Below are positions 26,496 to 35,918 of a DNA stretch of 64,000 bases, piece by piece (within the stretch, counting starts at the first letter, position 1; each line of letters opens with the position of its first letter). Origin of the DNA: Tenacibaculum soleae (GTDB lineage Bacteria; Bacteroidota; Bacteroidia; Flavobacteriales; Flavobacteriaceae); the NCBI RefSeq assembly GCF_001693415.1, contig NZ_MAKX01000001.1, positions 558,300 through 622,299 on the forward strand, given 5' to 3'. A program made the position numbers and the translations under genes. The notes under the pieces were generated by a model that saw only the letters and a program-made list of their open reading frames with translations, was not told where the DNA came from and ran no database searches.

Positions 26496-28265
26496 TTAAA
26501 TTATTTCCATCTTTTTTAATAAAAAAGAGGCGTTCATGTTTTTACATACGCCGTTTTTCATCTTGTAATCAAAATTTAACTCGTTATCAATTATTTCAGC
26601 ATCAAAATAATAGTTTTCAATTGTTTGATATTCTGTTGATAATTCACATAAACTCACATCGTGTGTAGCAATAATTCCAGTTGATTTAGAATTGTTAAGT
26701 TTTTCAACAAATTTTTTAGAACCGATTGCTTTGTCTTTACTATTTGTTCCTTTTAATATTTCATCTAAAATGATAAAATAATTTTCTGTTTTAATTTTGT
26801 TTACGATAAATTTTAAACGTTTAAGTTCGGCATAAAAGTAAGATTCATCATCGCTTAAAGAATCTGAAGTTCGCATACTTGTAATTAATTTAACCGGATT
26901 GTATTTTACTTTTTCAGCACATATTGGTAAACCATTATTAGACATTACAATTGCTAACGAAACAGCTCTTAAAAAAGTGCTTTTCCCTGCCATATTTGCT
27001 CCAGTAACAATAAAAAATTCTTCATTATCTATTACAAAATCATTGTCTATTCTTTTAGTGGCATTTAATAAAGAATGTCCTAAATTCACTGCATTTAAAA
27101 CTGATTTTTCGTTATTTATAATAGGAAATACATATTCAGGTTTATTAAAAACAAAATTTGCTAACGAGTTTTGTGCATCAAAAAAAGAAACAACATTAAA
27201 CCATTCTTCAACAGTGCTTTTGTAAGTTGTAATCCAATTTTCTATTTTAATGGTATTGCGAATATCCCAAAGAAAAAGTCCGTTACCAATAATAGCAATA
27301 ATAATGTTATTACGTTGATCGAAAGCATCTAATATTTTAGAAAACTCTTTAAATATAGTAGATGCCTTTTTGTTTTTTTGTTGAATTTTTGCTTGTTTGT
27401 TTTTTAATGTCGAATTGGTGAATTCTTCGTTTTCTATTTGCGCTAATAACTGATGGTATTGATTAAAAGTTTCTTTTGCTTTGGTAGTTTCAGTGGCTAA
27501 TTCTTGAATGTTTTTAAAAAAGAAAGCAGTAGTTATTAAACCAATTATAAACCAGATTAAAAGTACAGAAAACGTAATGACATCAAAACTTAATAAGCCA
27601 ATTAAAACAATTGAAATAGCAGAAAAAATATACGAAAACAGTGTTAAGAAAGTAGGGAGTTTCTGCTCATAAGAATGCACCCATTTTACAATAATAGGTA
27701 TTGCTGTTTTTGTGTTTATTAAACTAGCAACAGCTGTAAAATGTTGACGCCATTTTACTTTTAATGCAAGTTCTTGTGTTACTTTTTGTTTTTCTTCAAT
27801 ACTGTTAATATCGTTACTTGTTAAAACAGTAGCTAATAGCTTTTTTCCTTCGTTGGTTGCCGTTCTGTTTATGTATTGAAAGAAAGAGCCAATACCAAAC
27901 AGATCGATATCATTGCTAAAATAATGCTCGGGGTTTATAAACTCTTTTCCACTCTCTAAGTCAGAAAATGTACCATTTAAAACGGCTATTTCTGTTTTAT
28001 TAATAGTCAGTTTTGCTTCTATAAGGCTTTTCGTTTGCTTTAAACGTAAGTGTTTTGTTACTAAATAAACAAAAGCGATTAAAGAGATAACACTTATAAT
28101 AAAGTATAAGTTATTTTTTGTAAAAGCTATATAGGATGATAAAGAAATGGTTAAGAAGGCAAAAAGACGTAGTAAACGAGTTGTAAGTAAACGTTTTTTT
28201 AACCCAGTTAAAACGGTATTTAAACTATTGATTTCTTCTTTGTAAAATTGAATAGGTTGTTGCAT
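26496..28265 (-). CDS. Membrane-anchored MutS-like ATPase
   Basis: 589 aa. It has the MutS C-terminal ATPase (Walker A TGANMAGKSTFLRAV, Walker B YFIILDEILKGTNSKDKAIG, IIATHDVSLCEL) but not the mismatch-recognition domain. Instead the N-terminal half has two pairs of membrane helices (about 28-70 and 205-250) and a short MutS-core-like helical part (YFSNDIDLFGIGSFFQYINR). Such 'MutS-related' proteins are widespread in Bacteroidota. A DNA repair role is doubtful because the ATPase is membrane-tethered. Confidence 0.85.
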   Translation of the reverse strand: MQQPIQFYKEEINSLNTVLTGLKKRLLTTRLLRLFAFLTISLSSYIAFTKNNLYFIISVISLIAFVYLVTKHLRLKQTKSLIEAKLTINKTEIAVLNGTFSDLESGKEFINPEHYFSNDIDLFGIGSFFQYINRTATNEGKKLLATVLTSNDINSIEEKQKVTQELALKVKWRQHFTAVASLINTKTAIPIIVKWVHSYEQKLPTFLTLFSYIFSAISIVLIGLLSFDVITFSVLLIWFIIGLITTAFFFKNIQELATETTKAKETFNQYHQLLAQIENEEFTNSTLKNKQAKIQQKNKKASTIFKEFSKILDAFDQRNNIIIAIIGNGLFLWDIRNTIKIENWITTYKSTVEEWFNVVSFFDAQNSLANFVFNKPEYVFPIINNEKSVLNAVNLGHSLLNATKRIDNDFVIDNEEFFIVTGANMAGKSTFLRAVSLAIVMSNNGLPICAEKVKYNPVKLITSMRTSDSLSDDESYFYAELKRLKFIVNKIKTENYFIILDEILKGTNSKDKAIGSKKFVEKLNNSKSTGIIATHDVSLCELSTEYQTIENYYFDAEIIDNELNFDYKMKNGVCKNMNASFLLKKMEII

Positions 28266-28340
28266 TGTATGGTAAATAAATATTAGTGTAAATGTACATA
28301 TAGCTAGGTAAATATCTTTATAAAATTGTATTTTCGTTGT

Positions 28341-30134
28341 ATGCCAACTTCATTAGAACTTCAAGTAAAAACCTTACCTAATTCGCCTGGTGTTTATCAA
28401 TATTTTGATAAAGAAGATGTGATTATTTATGTTGGTAAGGCAAAAGATTTAAAAAAAAGAGTCTCTTCTTATTTTAACAAAAACCATGAAATTGCTAAAA
28501 CTCGTATTTTAGTTAGAAAAATTGTTCGTATCGAACATGTTGTTGTTGATACAGAAACAGATGCTTTACTGTTAGAAAATAACCTGATAAAGAAATACAA
28601 ACCACGTTATAATATTTTATTAAAAGACGATAAGTCCTACCCCTGGATATGTATTAAAAAAGAACGTTTTCCAAGAATATTTTCAACCAGAAGAGTCATA
28701 AAGGACGGCTCTGAATATTTTGGGCCTTACACAAACACAAAAACAGTATATGCTTTATTAGATTTAATAAAAGAATTATATCCGCTAAGAACTTGTAAGT
28801 ATGATTTAAGTAAGTCGAAAGTAGCAGCAGGTAAGTATAAATTGTGTCTCGAATACCATTTAGGTAATTGTAAAGGTCCTTGCGAAGGGAATCAAACTGA
28901 AGATAATTACCAAGAAAGTATTAAAGCTGTAAGAGGTATATTAAAAGGTAATTTTAAAGAGAGTTTACAGCATTTAAAGAATATAATGCTAGATTTTGCT
29001 TCGGATATGAAATTTGAAGAGGCACAAAAAATAAAAGAAAAACTTGATTCTCTACAAAACTATCAGGCGAAATCTACCATTATAAATCCATCAATTAATA
29101 ATGTAGATGTTTTTTCTATTATTTCTGATGAAACTCACGGTTATGCAAACTTTTTTAAAGTAATGAATGGCGCAATCGTGCAATCATACACCACAGAAAT
29201 AAAAAAGAAATTAGAAGAAACTGATAAACAATTGTTAGAGTTGTTTATCATAGAAACGCGTAACCGATTTAACTCGTTGTCAAGAGAAGTTTATGTGCCT
29301 TTTAAAGTTAATTTAGGAGAGCAAATAAAAGTGACCGTACCTAAATTAGGAGACAAAAAGCGAATCGTTGAATTGTCAGAAAGAAATGCGAAGTATTATC
29401 GTATGGAGCAGTTTAAGCAAATAAAAATTGTAGATCCAGATCGTCATGTAAAACGAATAATGGGGCAGATGCAAAAAGACTTACGTTTGCATGAAGAACC
29501 GCGGCATATTGAGTGTTTTGATAATTCAAATATTCAAGGAACCAATCCTGTAGCAGCCTGTGTAGTTTTTAAAGACGGAAAACCGAGTAAAAAAGAATAC
29601 CGTCATTATAATATTAAAACAGTTGAAGGGCCTGATGATTTTGCATCGATGGAAGAGGTTGTTTTTCGTCGTTACAGGCGTTTGTTAGAAGAAAAGCAAC
29701 CATTACCACAATTAATTGTTATTGATGGAGGAAAAGGACAATTATCATCAGCATTAAAAAGTTTAGATCTTTTAGGTTTGCGAGGTAAAATTGCCATTAT
29801 TGGTATTGCAAAACGCTTGGAAGAAATTTATTATCCAGGAGATTCTGTACCGTTATATTTAGATAAAAAATCAGAAAGTTTAAAAATAATTCAGTTTTTA
29901 AGAAATGAAGCCCATCGTTTTGGAATTACCTTGCACAGAAATAAACGAAGTAAAAGTGCTATCCAGTCTGAGTTAGAACAAATTCCGGATATTGGTAAGC
30001 AAACTATTACCAATTTATTGCGTAAATTTAAGTCTGCTAAAAGAGTAAAAGAAGCTACATTTGAAGAATTAAAAGAAACAGTCGGTTTTTCAAGAGCAAA
30101 AAAAATACATGAATTTTATCAAAAAGAAAAATAA
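28341..30134 (+). CDS. uvrC: UvrABC system protein C
   Basis: Excinuclease subunit making both incisions in nucleotide excision repair. 597 aa. GIY-YIG domain at the N-terminus (SPGVYQYFDKEDVIIYVGKA), the UVR motif (FEEAQKIKEKLDSLQNYQ), the RNase H-like endonuclease domain (IECFDNSNIQGTNPVAACVVF, IVIDGGKGQL) and C-terminal HhH (LEQIPDIGKQTITNLLRKF). I start at ATG 28341; a TTG 15 bp upstream is less likely. The stop overlaps the patatin start (TAATG). Confidence 0.97.
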   Translation: MPTSLELQVKTLPNSPGVYQYFDKEDVIIYVGKAKDLKKRVSSYFNKNHEIAKTRILVRKIVRIEHVVVDTETDALLLENNLIKKYKPRYNILLKDDKSYPWICIKKERFPRIFSTRRVIKDGSEYFGPYTNTKTVYALLDLIKELYPLRTCKYDLSKSKVAAGKYKLCLEYHLGNCKGPCEGNQTEDNYQESIKAVRGILKGNFKESLQHLKNIMLDFASDMKFEEAQKIKEKLDSLQNYQAKSTIINPSINNVDVFSIISDETHGYANFFKVMNGAIVQSYTTEIKKKLEETDKQLLELFIIETRNRFNSLSREVYVPFKVNLGEQIKVTVPKLGDKKRIVELSERNAKYYRMEQFKQIKIVDPDRHVKRIMGQMQKDLRLHEEPRHIECFDNSNIQGTNPVAACVVFKDGKPSKKEYRHYNIKTVEGPDDFASMEEVVFRRYRRLLEEKQPLPQLIVIDGGKGQLSSALKSLDLLGLRGKIAIIGIAKRLEEIYYPGDSVPLYLDKKSESLKIIQFLRNEAHRFGITLHRNKRSKSAIQSELEQIPDIGKQTITNLLRKFKSAKRVKEATFEELKETVGFSRAKKIHEFYQKEK

Positions 30135-32317
30135 TGAAAAAGTTGCTTATACTATTATTGTTTACGGTATTTACATGGGCTCAAAACTCACCTAAAGTTG
30201 GTTTAGTTTTAAGTGGAGGTGGAGCCAAAGGATTTGCTCATTTGGGGGTTTTAAAAGAACTTGAAAGAGCTGGAGTACATGTAGATTATATTGGTGGTAC
30301 TAGTATGGGGGCCATTATTGGAGGGTTGTATGCCTCGGGTTATTCTGCGAAACAGATTGAAAAAATCATTTTAGATATTGACTTTATGAAGTTGATACAA
30401 GACAAAGTTGATAGAAGCGATAGACCTTTTTTTACCAAAACCAATGGAGAAAAATATGCGATTTCATTACCAATAAAAGAGGGTAAAATTGGTCTTCCTT
30501 TAGGATTATCAAAAGGTCAAAATGTTTTAAATTATTTAACAGAGCTATTAGCACCTGTTGATAATATCAACAATTTTTCTAAACTGCCAATACCTTTTTA
30601 TTGTATTGGAACAGATATTGTTACTGGTAATGAAGTTGTTTTAAATGAAGGCTCTTTACCTTTGGCATTAAGGGCTAGCGCAGCGTTTCCATCATTATTA
30701 ACCCCTGTTGAAATTGATGGTAAATTGTTAGTAGATGGAGGGGTGGTAAACAACTTTCCTGTTGATATAATGAAAAAGAAAAAGGTAGATATTATTATTG
30801 GCGTTAATGTTCAAGGAAAATTAATGAAAGAAGAAGAACTGTCTTCAGTTGCTTCAGTGTTGATGCAAATAGTAAATTTTCAGATGTATAAAAATATTGA
30901 TAAACAAATTGATATTTTAGATGTTTATCTTAATCCCGATATTTTAGATTATAGCGTTATATCGTTTGATAAAAAAAATGAAATAATAGAAGAAGGGTTA
31001 AAAAATGCACAAGAATTTTCAAGTGTTTTTGATAGTGTTGCTAAATTACAAATATCTAAAAATGAACGAATTAAAAATGAAATAAAAGAAAAAAGGTTTT
31101 TGGTAGATAGAATTGTTATCAAAGGAAATAAAAATTATACTAAAAATTACATTTTAGGAAAATTACAACTTGAAGAAGGTGATAGTGTTTCGTACAAACA
31201 AGTTTCTAAAAAAATTAATAAACTAACCGCAACCAAGAATTTTAATCGAATTAATTATCATCTAAAAAAATCCTTTCAAGGCAAAAAGTTAGAACTTATC
31301 GTCAAGGAAGAAAAAATTCATTCTTATTTTAAAATAGGGTTACATTATGATTTGTTATATAAATCGGCAGCATTATTAAATTACACCCATAAAAAATTAC
31401 TAACACAAAATGATGAGTTGTCTTTTGATGTAGGTTTGGGTGATAGATTACGTTATAATTTAGATTATTTTATAGATAATGGTTTACTACCTAGTTATGG
31501 TTTTAAATCACGTTATAATAGGTTTACAAGTGGTTTTTTACATAAAGAAAATTTAATAAATGTTAATTATACTGATTTTACTAATGCTATATATTTTCAA
31601 ACAACTATTAATGAAAAATTTGCATTTGGTATAGGGGTTGAAAATAAACACGTTAGTTTAAGTTCAGATAATATTTTATCAAATGGTAAAGAAGTTTTCT
31701 TTGACAAAAGTAATTATATAAATGCATATTCTTTTTTAAAATTTGATACTTACGATAAAAAAATGTTTCCAACAAAAGGGTTTTATGCAGATGTTGGTTT
31801 TAAATGGTATTTATGGTCTGATAGAAATAATAATATTGATTTATTAATAGATGACAGTGATTCGTTTCATCAATTTTCTCAAGTTGAAGGAACTTTAGGT
31901 TTTGTAACTAGTTTTTTTAATAAGTTAACACTTCAGCAAACAAGTGAGATTGGATATACTTTAGGTAAAAAATCATCACAGATTTTTGATTACAGATTGG
32001 GAGGTTACAATAAAAACTATATTAATAATTTCACCTCTTTTTATGGTTATGATACAGGTGATTTGATTAATCAATCGTATTTAAAAACCATTTTCAATTT
32101 CAGATATCAGGTATACCCTAAGCATCATGCTGTTTTTATTGCTAATTATGCTCGTGTAGAAGAAAATATTTTAAAGGATATTTTTGATGATGTGAAATCA
32201 GGATATGCTTTAGGTTATAGTGTTGAAACATTTTTAGGCCCAGTTGAATTAAAATATAGTTGGTCGCCTAATCATAATGAAAAATATTGGCTATTTAATT
32301 TAGGATTTTGGTTTTAG
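30134..32317 (+). CDS. Patatin-like phospholipase fused to an Omp85-type barrel
   Basis: Outer-membrane lipase-like protein, 727 aa. Signal peptide (1-16). The patatin domain (about 20-220) has the oxyanion loop SGGGAKGFAHLG, nucleophile Ser57 in GTSMG and the DGGVVNNFP Asp. A POTRA-like repeat follows (VDRIVIKGNKNYTKNYILGK, KLELIVKEEK), then a beta-barrel to the final aromatic LFNLGFWF. The layout matches PlpD-like type Vd autotransporters and Bacteroidota BamA-related patatins. Co-transcribed with uvrC by 1-bp overlap. Substrate probably phospholipid (family knowledge). Confidence 0.93.
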   Translation: MKKLLILLLFTVFTWAQNSPKVGLVLSGGGAKGFAHLGVLKELERAGVHVDYIGGTSMGAIIGGLYASGYSAKQIEKIILDIDFMKLIQDKVDRSDRPFFTKTNGEKYAISLPIKEGKIGLPLGLSKGQNVLNYLTELLAPVDNINNFSKLPIPFYCIGTDIVTGNEVVLNEGSLPLALRASAAFPSLLTPVEIDGKLLVDGGVVNNFPVDIMKKKKVDIIIGVNVQGKLMKEEELSSVASVLMQIVNFQMYKNIDKQIDILDVYLNPDILDYSVISFDKKNEIIEEGLKNAQEFSSVFDSVAKLQISKNERIKNEIKEKRFLVDRIVIKGNKNYTKNYILGKLQLEEGDSVSYKQVSKKINKLTATKNFNRINYHLKKSFQGKKLELIVKEEKIHSYFKIGLHYDLLYKSAALLNYTHKKLLTQNDELSFDVGLGDRLRYNLDYFIDNGLLPSYGFKSRYNRFTSGFLHKENLINVNYTDFTNAIYFQTTINEKFAFGIGVENKHVSLSSDNILSNGKEVFFDKSNYINAYSFLKFDTYDKKMFPTKGFYADVGFKWYLWSDRNNNIDLLIDDSDSFHQFSQVEGTLGFVTSFFNKLTLQQTSEIGYTLGKKSSQIFDYRLGGYNKNYINNFTSFYGYDTGDLINQSYLKTIFNFRYQVYPKHHAVFIANYARVEENILKDIFDDVKSGYALGYSVETFLGPVELKYSWSPNHNEKYWLFNLGFWF

Positions 32318-32322
32318 GGCAT

Positions 32323-32357
32323 AAAAAAACCCGTTTCTTTTAGAAACGGGTTTTTAT
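32323..32357. terminator. Bidirectional terminator between the patatin and rng genes
   Basis: Stem AAAAACCCGTTTCT with AGAAACGGGTTTTT between convergent genes. Confidence 0.85.
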
Positions 32358-32374
32358 TTCATAATAAGATTGCC

Positions 32375-33916
32375 TTACTTACTTTTATTCTTTTTTAAAA
32401 AGAATTTATACTGTAAGTATTGGTAAGCATCTCTAGGTAATATTTTAATCCACTTTTTGTGTTGTACAAACCATTTAAAACGAATAGAGTTTACGCCTTT
32501 AGTTAAATAAGCAGCTATAAAAGGGTGTACATTTAATGTTATCTCCTTGTATTCTTTATTACTATTTAATATGCGTTCTAATTCAGCTTCCATTTTGTCT
32601 ATTAAAACAATAGGAGCCTCAACTTCTCCATTTTTATTTGGGTTTGGTTCGCGTGTTTTTATTTCTAATTCAGGTCGTACACGCTGTCTTGTAATTTGTA
32701 CTAAACCAAATTTACTCGGAGGTAATATTTTATGTTTAGTGCGATCTAAAGACATTGCATCTTTTAAATGCTGATATAATTTCTGTCTGTTTTCAGTAGT
32801 CTTCATATCAATAAAATCAACAACTATAATTCCTCCCATATCACGTAATTGTAATTGACGTGCTATTTCTGTGGCAGAAATTAGATTGACTTCTAAAGCA
32901 GTTTCTTCTTGGCTTAAAGCTTTATTTGAGCGATTACCACTATTTACATCAATAACATGCAAAGCTTCGGTGTGCTCAATAACTAAATATGCACCTTTAC
33001 TCATAGAAACTGTTTTACCAAACGATGTTTTTATCTGACGCTCGATACCATATTTTTCAAAAATTGGAGTGTCAGCTTTATGAAGTTTTACAATATTTTC
33101 CTTGTCAGGAGATATTTCTTGTAAATATTCTTTGATTTCAATCATTAAATCTTCATCGTTGGTTACAATACTTGTAAAAGAATCGTTCATTACATCTCTT
33201 AAAATAGAAGATGCTCTGTTCAACTCACTTAATATTTTTGTTGGGGTATTTTGATTTGCAATACTATTGCACATTTTTTTCCAACGATCAAGTGAATTTT
33301 GTAAATCTTTATCTAGTTCTGCTACCTTTTTACCTTGGGCAACAGTACGTAAAATAAGTCCAAACCCTTTTGGTTTGATACTTTTTGCTAATTTTTTTAA
33401 ACGTTCTTTTTCTTTCGGATCTGCTATTTTTTGAGATACAGAAACTCTGTTAGAAAAAGGAACTAAAACTAAAAATCTACCAGCTATTGATAGTTCCGAG
33501 CTAATACGCGGACCTTTGGTAGATATTGGTTCTTTTACAATTTGTACTAATAAATTTTGACCTGATTTTAGTACATCATTAATACTCCCGTCTTTGTTAA
33601 TATCCTTTTCTGGACGAAAGTTTTTTAAAGTGAATTCTTTATAATTACCTGTGCTTACTTTTTTAATGAATTTATTTAAAGATTGTACTTGTGGACCTAA
33701 ATCATGATAATGTAAAAAACCATCTTTAGGATACCCAACATTTACAAAAGCGGCATTTAAACCCGTTAATACTTTTCCTATTTTGGCTAGAAAAACATCA
33801 CCGACTGAAAACTTGTTATCGCTTGTTTCTTTGTTTAATTCAATAAGTCTACCATCTCTTAGTAAGGCGAAATCAATATCAGAAGAATTTGAACGAATTA
33901 TTAATTCTGTTTTCAT
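32375..33916 (-). CDS. rng: Ribonuclease G/E family endoribonuclease
   Basis: Single-strand endoribonuclease for rRNA and mRNA processing. 513 aa, RNase G size without the RNase E scaffold arm. Order: N-terminal S1 RNA-binding part (GDVFLAKIGKVLTGLNAAFV, YPKDGFLHYHDLG), 5'-sensor region, then the DNase I-like catalytic domain with metal-binding Asp in HVIDVNSGNR and VDFIDMK. The CPxCxG zinc-link Cys motif is not seen. Gene order rng, small basic protein, HU is typical of flavobacteria. Confidence 0.94.
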   Translation of the reverse strand: MKTELIIRSNSSDIDFALLRDGRLIELNKETSDNKFSVGDVFLAKIGKVLTGLNAAFVNVGYPKDGFLHYHDLGPQVQSLNKFIKKVSTGNYKEFTLKNFRPEKDINKDGSINDVLKSGQNLLVQIVKEPISTKGPRISSELSIAGRFLVLVPFSNRVSVSQKIADPKEKERLKKLAKSIKPKGFGLILRTVAQGKKVAELDKDLQNSLDRWKKMCNSIANQNTPTKILSELNRASSILRDVMNDSFTSIVTNDEDLMIEIKEYLQEISPDKENIVKLHKADTPIFEKYGIERQIKTSFGKTVSMSKGAYLVIEHTEALHVIDVNSGNRSNKALSQEETALEVNLISATEIARQLQLRDMGGIIVVDFIDMKTTENRQKLYQHLKDAMSLDRTKHKILPPSKFGLVQITRQRVRPELEIKTREPNPNKNGEVEAPIVLIDKMEAELERILNSNKEYKEITLNVHPFIAAYLTKGVNSIRFKWFVQHKKWIKILPRDAYQYLQYKFFLKKNKSK

Positions 33917-34050
33917 TCTGAATATAGTTTTGTGCCTACGTAATAATTTTTACGAAGACGGATTAAAATTTGTAAACAGGTATAATTTTTATACCGTTTT
34001 AAGGTGTTAAAACCTTAATGTCAATGAACTTAATAAGCTATAAAAGCAAC

Positions 34051-34078
34051 GAAAAAGTAAGCGTTAGCTTACTTTTTC
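34051..34078 (-). terminator. Terminator overlapping the stop of the 29-aa gene
   Basis: Perfect 12-bp stem GAAAAAGTAAGC / GCTTACTTTTTC, 4-nt loop. The TAA stop codon of the small gene is in the stem, so a ribosome finishing translation would melt the hairpin. Confidence 0.75.
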
Positions 34079-34158
34079 TTATGACGATTTGCTCTTGCTC
34101 TTTTCTTTCTTTTGTGTGTAGAGATCTTTGCTCTCTTTCTTTTTTTACCGCTTGGCAT
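34069..34158 (-). CDS. 29-aa highly basic protein, probably ribosome-associated
   Basis: Frame from ATG (34156-34158) to TAA. The peptide is almost wholly Lys, Arg and His (MPSGKKRKRAKISTHKRK, then RARANRHKKK). Near-identical peptides starting MPSGKKRKR next to HU are, to my recollection, conserved across Bacteroidota. Composition and small size resemble small ribosomal proteins, and flavobacterial ribosome structures have revealed extra small proteins, but I cannot assign it to one. A real but often unannotated gene. Confidence 0.85.
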   Translation of the reverse strand: MPSGKKRKRAKISTHKRKKRARANRHKKK

Positions 34159-34214
34159 AATTAAAAATGTTTTATAAAGTCTTTATTAGTAAAGACCTTT
34201 GGTTAATAATTTTA

Positions 34215-34505
34215 TTATTTTACAGATACTTTAGTTTTAACACCCTCTGTAAACACTTTTGATGGTTTAAAAGCTGGAATGTTATGAGCAGGAATCTTAA
34301 TAGTTGTATTTTTAGAAATATTTCTACCAGTTTTTTCTGCCCTAGTTTTGATAATAAAACTACCAAAACCTCTTAAATATACATTATCTCCGCTCTCTAA
34401 TGCATCCTTTACCTCGTCCATAAACGCTTCAACAGTTGCTAAAACATCTGCTTTTTCAATTCCGCTCTTATCTGAAATTTTAGATACGATATCTGCTTTT
34501 GTCAT
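34215..34505 (-). CDS. HU-family DNA-binding protein
   Basis: Nucleoid-associated DNA-bending protein, dimeric. 96 aa. Signature present: TKADIVSKISDKSGIEKADVLATVEAFMDEV, then the beta arm VYLRGFGSFIIKTRAEKTGRN and IPAFKPSKVFTEGV. Directly upstream of the small basic gene on the same strand. Confidence 0.95.
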   Translation of the reverse strand: MTKADIVSKISDKSGIEKADVLATVEAFMDEVKDALESGDNVYLRGFGSFIIKTRAEKTGRNISKNTTIKIPAHNIPAFKPSKVFTEGVKTKVSVK

Positions 34506-34614
34506 TCTATATATATATTTGAAATTATTTTTTGAAATGAGGCTGCAAATATATGATAATTATATCTATTCCAAAAAGTTAAAATAAAAAATAAATTGAT
34601 GGTATTAAAAATCA

Positions 34615-34649
34615 CAAAAACTCTAAGATTACAAATCCTAGAGTTTTTG
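34615..34649. terminator. Terminator between HU and the SusCD operon
   Basis: Stem CAAAAACTCTA with TAGAGTTTTTG, loop of 13 nt containing a partial inner stem. It ends the minus-strand SusCD operon, 29 bp after the last stop. Confidence 0.75.
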
Positions 34650-34677
34650 TTGTTTATTTTTTAATAAGAGTTATATT

Positions 34678-35913
34678 CTATCTTAATATGTAAAACCAAA
34701 CAGTTGGATCTGTTGCACTTGTCAATTGTATTTGCGTTGCCGCAGGATCAGTAGTACTTACTATATAAGGTGAATTATTAGCGATAAAATCAACTAATGG
34801 TTCTAAGTGAGTGTAAAATTGCCAGTTATAGGCACCTACGCCTTTAACAATACTAAGTTGTTCGGTTTCGCCAGGAACTCCCCCAAAACCTAATAAATGT
34901 TGTGATAAATATGGTCCAGGATCTGAGATAAAAAGAATACCAGGTTTTGTTTCACCACTAATAGTGGTGTTACCAAATATTAAGAAATCTCTTAATGTTT
35001 CTGAATATACGGCTGTATTAGCATCTTTTACTTGATTAAACATCGCTAAAAATGCAGGAGAAACAGCCCCAGGAATACTAGTTCCTATTTGCCAATCTTG
35101 ATTAATGTTAATTGGAGAAAAAAGAACATGTATTATAACATTACCATCTAAAGAAACTAGCTGATTTGCATCTTTGTCTAAAATAAACTCTAATGCTTCA
35201 TTACCTCCCATTGTAATAGGTTCATATAACTTTATTCCTTTACTGGTATAGTTGTAAGCCATTTCAATTGGATCTTCTCCGCTACCTTGAGGGAAAATTA
35301 ATTTTGCACCAGTGTTTGGTAATGGTAAATCATTACCATCTAAAGTAACAGCATAAGAAGCAGGAGCTAAATAAGTTTTAATGTCAAGAACTTTGGTTAA
35401 GTAATCTTCAGGACTTTCAGTAAGCCTTATCATTCGCATTTTGTTACGAGATTTTGCACCAATTAAGGTAATAAGATCCGTTGTTTTAGAAGTTAATAAA
35501 AACTCATAATCCCCTTCAAGTCCATCTGGGTTAGCTTGGTTTGGAGTTGAAAAAAAGTGAGATAATGCACCATAAGTATTAAAAGTTAATACAGGACCGC
35601 CATTAGCAATAACGTTGAACATATTTGATTCTCTTGTTGAAAAATCAAATAGTTCCATTACCACTTCAGCAGTTAAATCTTCATTAAATTTCATTCCATA
35701 ATTAAAACCACCTAAAGATTGTGATCCTTCAGGGTAATATTCTATAATCCATCCATTATCTGATGAAGTTAATAAGTCTCTATATTCTATAACAGAATTT
35801 TTAATTCTTTCAGAAGAAGTTTCATTAAATATTGCTTCTTCTGTGTTGTCACATGATACTGTGGCAACAATAAGTAATAGCAATAAAAATGTTTTGTTTA
35901 TAATATTTTTCAT
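34678..35913 (-). CDS. DUF4302-type lipoprotein
   Basis: Surface or outer-membrane lipoprotein, 411 aa, signal peptide with lipobox VSC (Cys21). The region after it (SSERIKNSVIEYRDLLTSSD, GWIIEYYPEGSQ, GGFNYGMKFNEDLTAEV) fits the DUF4302 family, which is usually encoded beside SusC/SusD pairs. The rest is beta-rich. Last gene of the operon, 5 bp after the metallopeptidase. Function unknown; possibly a surface substrate-binding protein. Confidence 0.85.
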   Translation of the reverse strand: MKNIINKTFLLLLLIVATVSCDNTEEAIFNETSSERIKNSVIEYRDLLTSSDNGWIIEYYPEGSQSLGGFNYGMKFNEDLTAEVVMELFDFSTRESNMFNVIANGGPVLTFNTYGALSHFFSTPNQANPDGLEGDYEFLLTSKTTDLITLIGAKSRNKMRMIRLTESPEDYLTKVLDIKTYLAPASYAVTLDGNDLPLPNTGAKLIFPQGSGEDPIEMAYNYTSKGIKLYEPITMGGNEALEFILDKDANQLVSLDGNVIIHVLFSPININQDWQIGTSIPGAVSPAFLAMFNQVKDANTAVYSETLRDFLIFGNTTISGETKPGILFISDPGPYLSQHLLGFGGVPGETEQLSIVKGVGAYNWQFYTHLEPLVDFIANNSPYIVSTTDPAATQIQLTSATDPTVWFYILR

Positions 35914-35918
35914 TTTTT

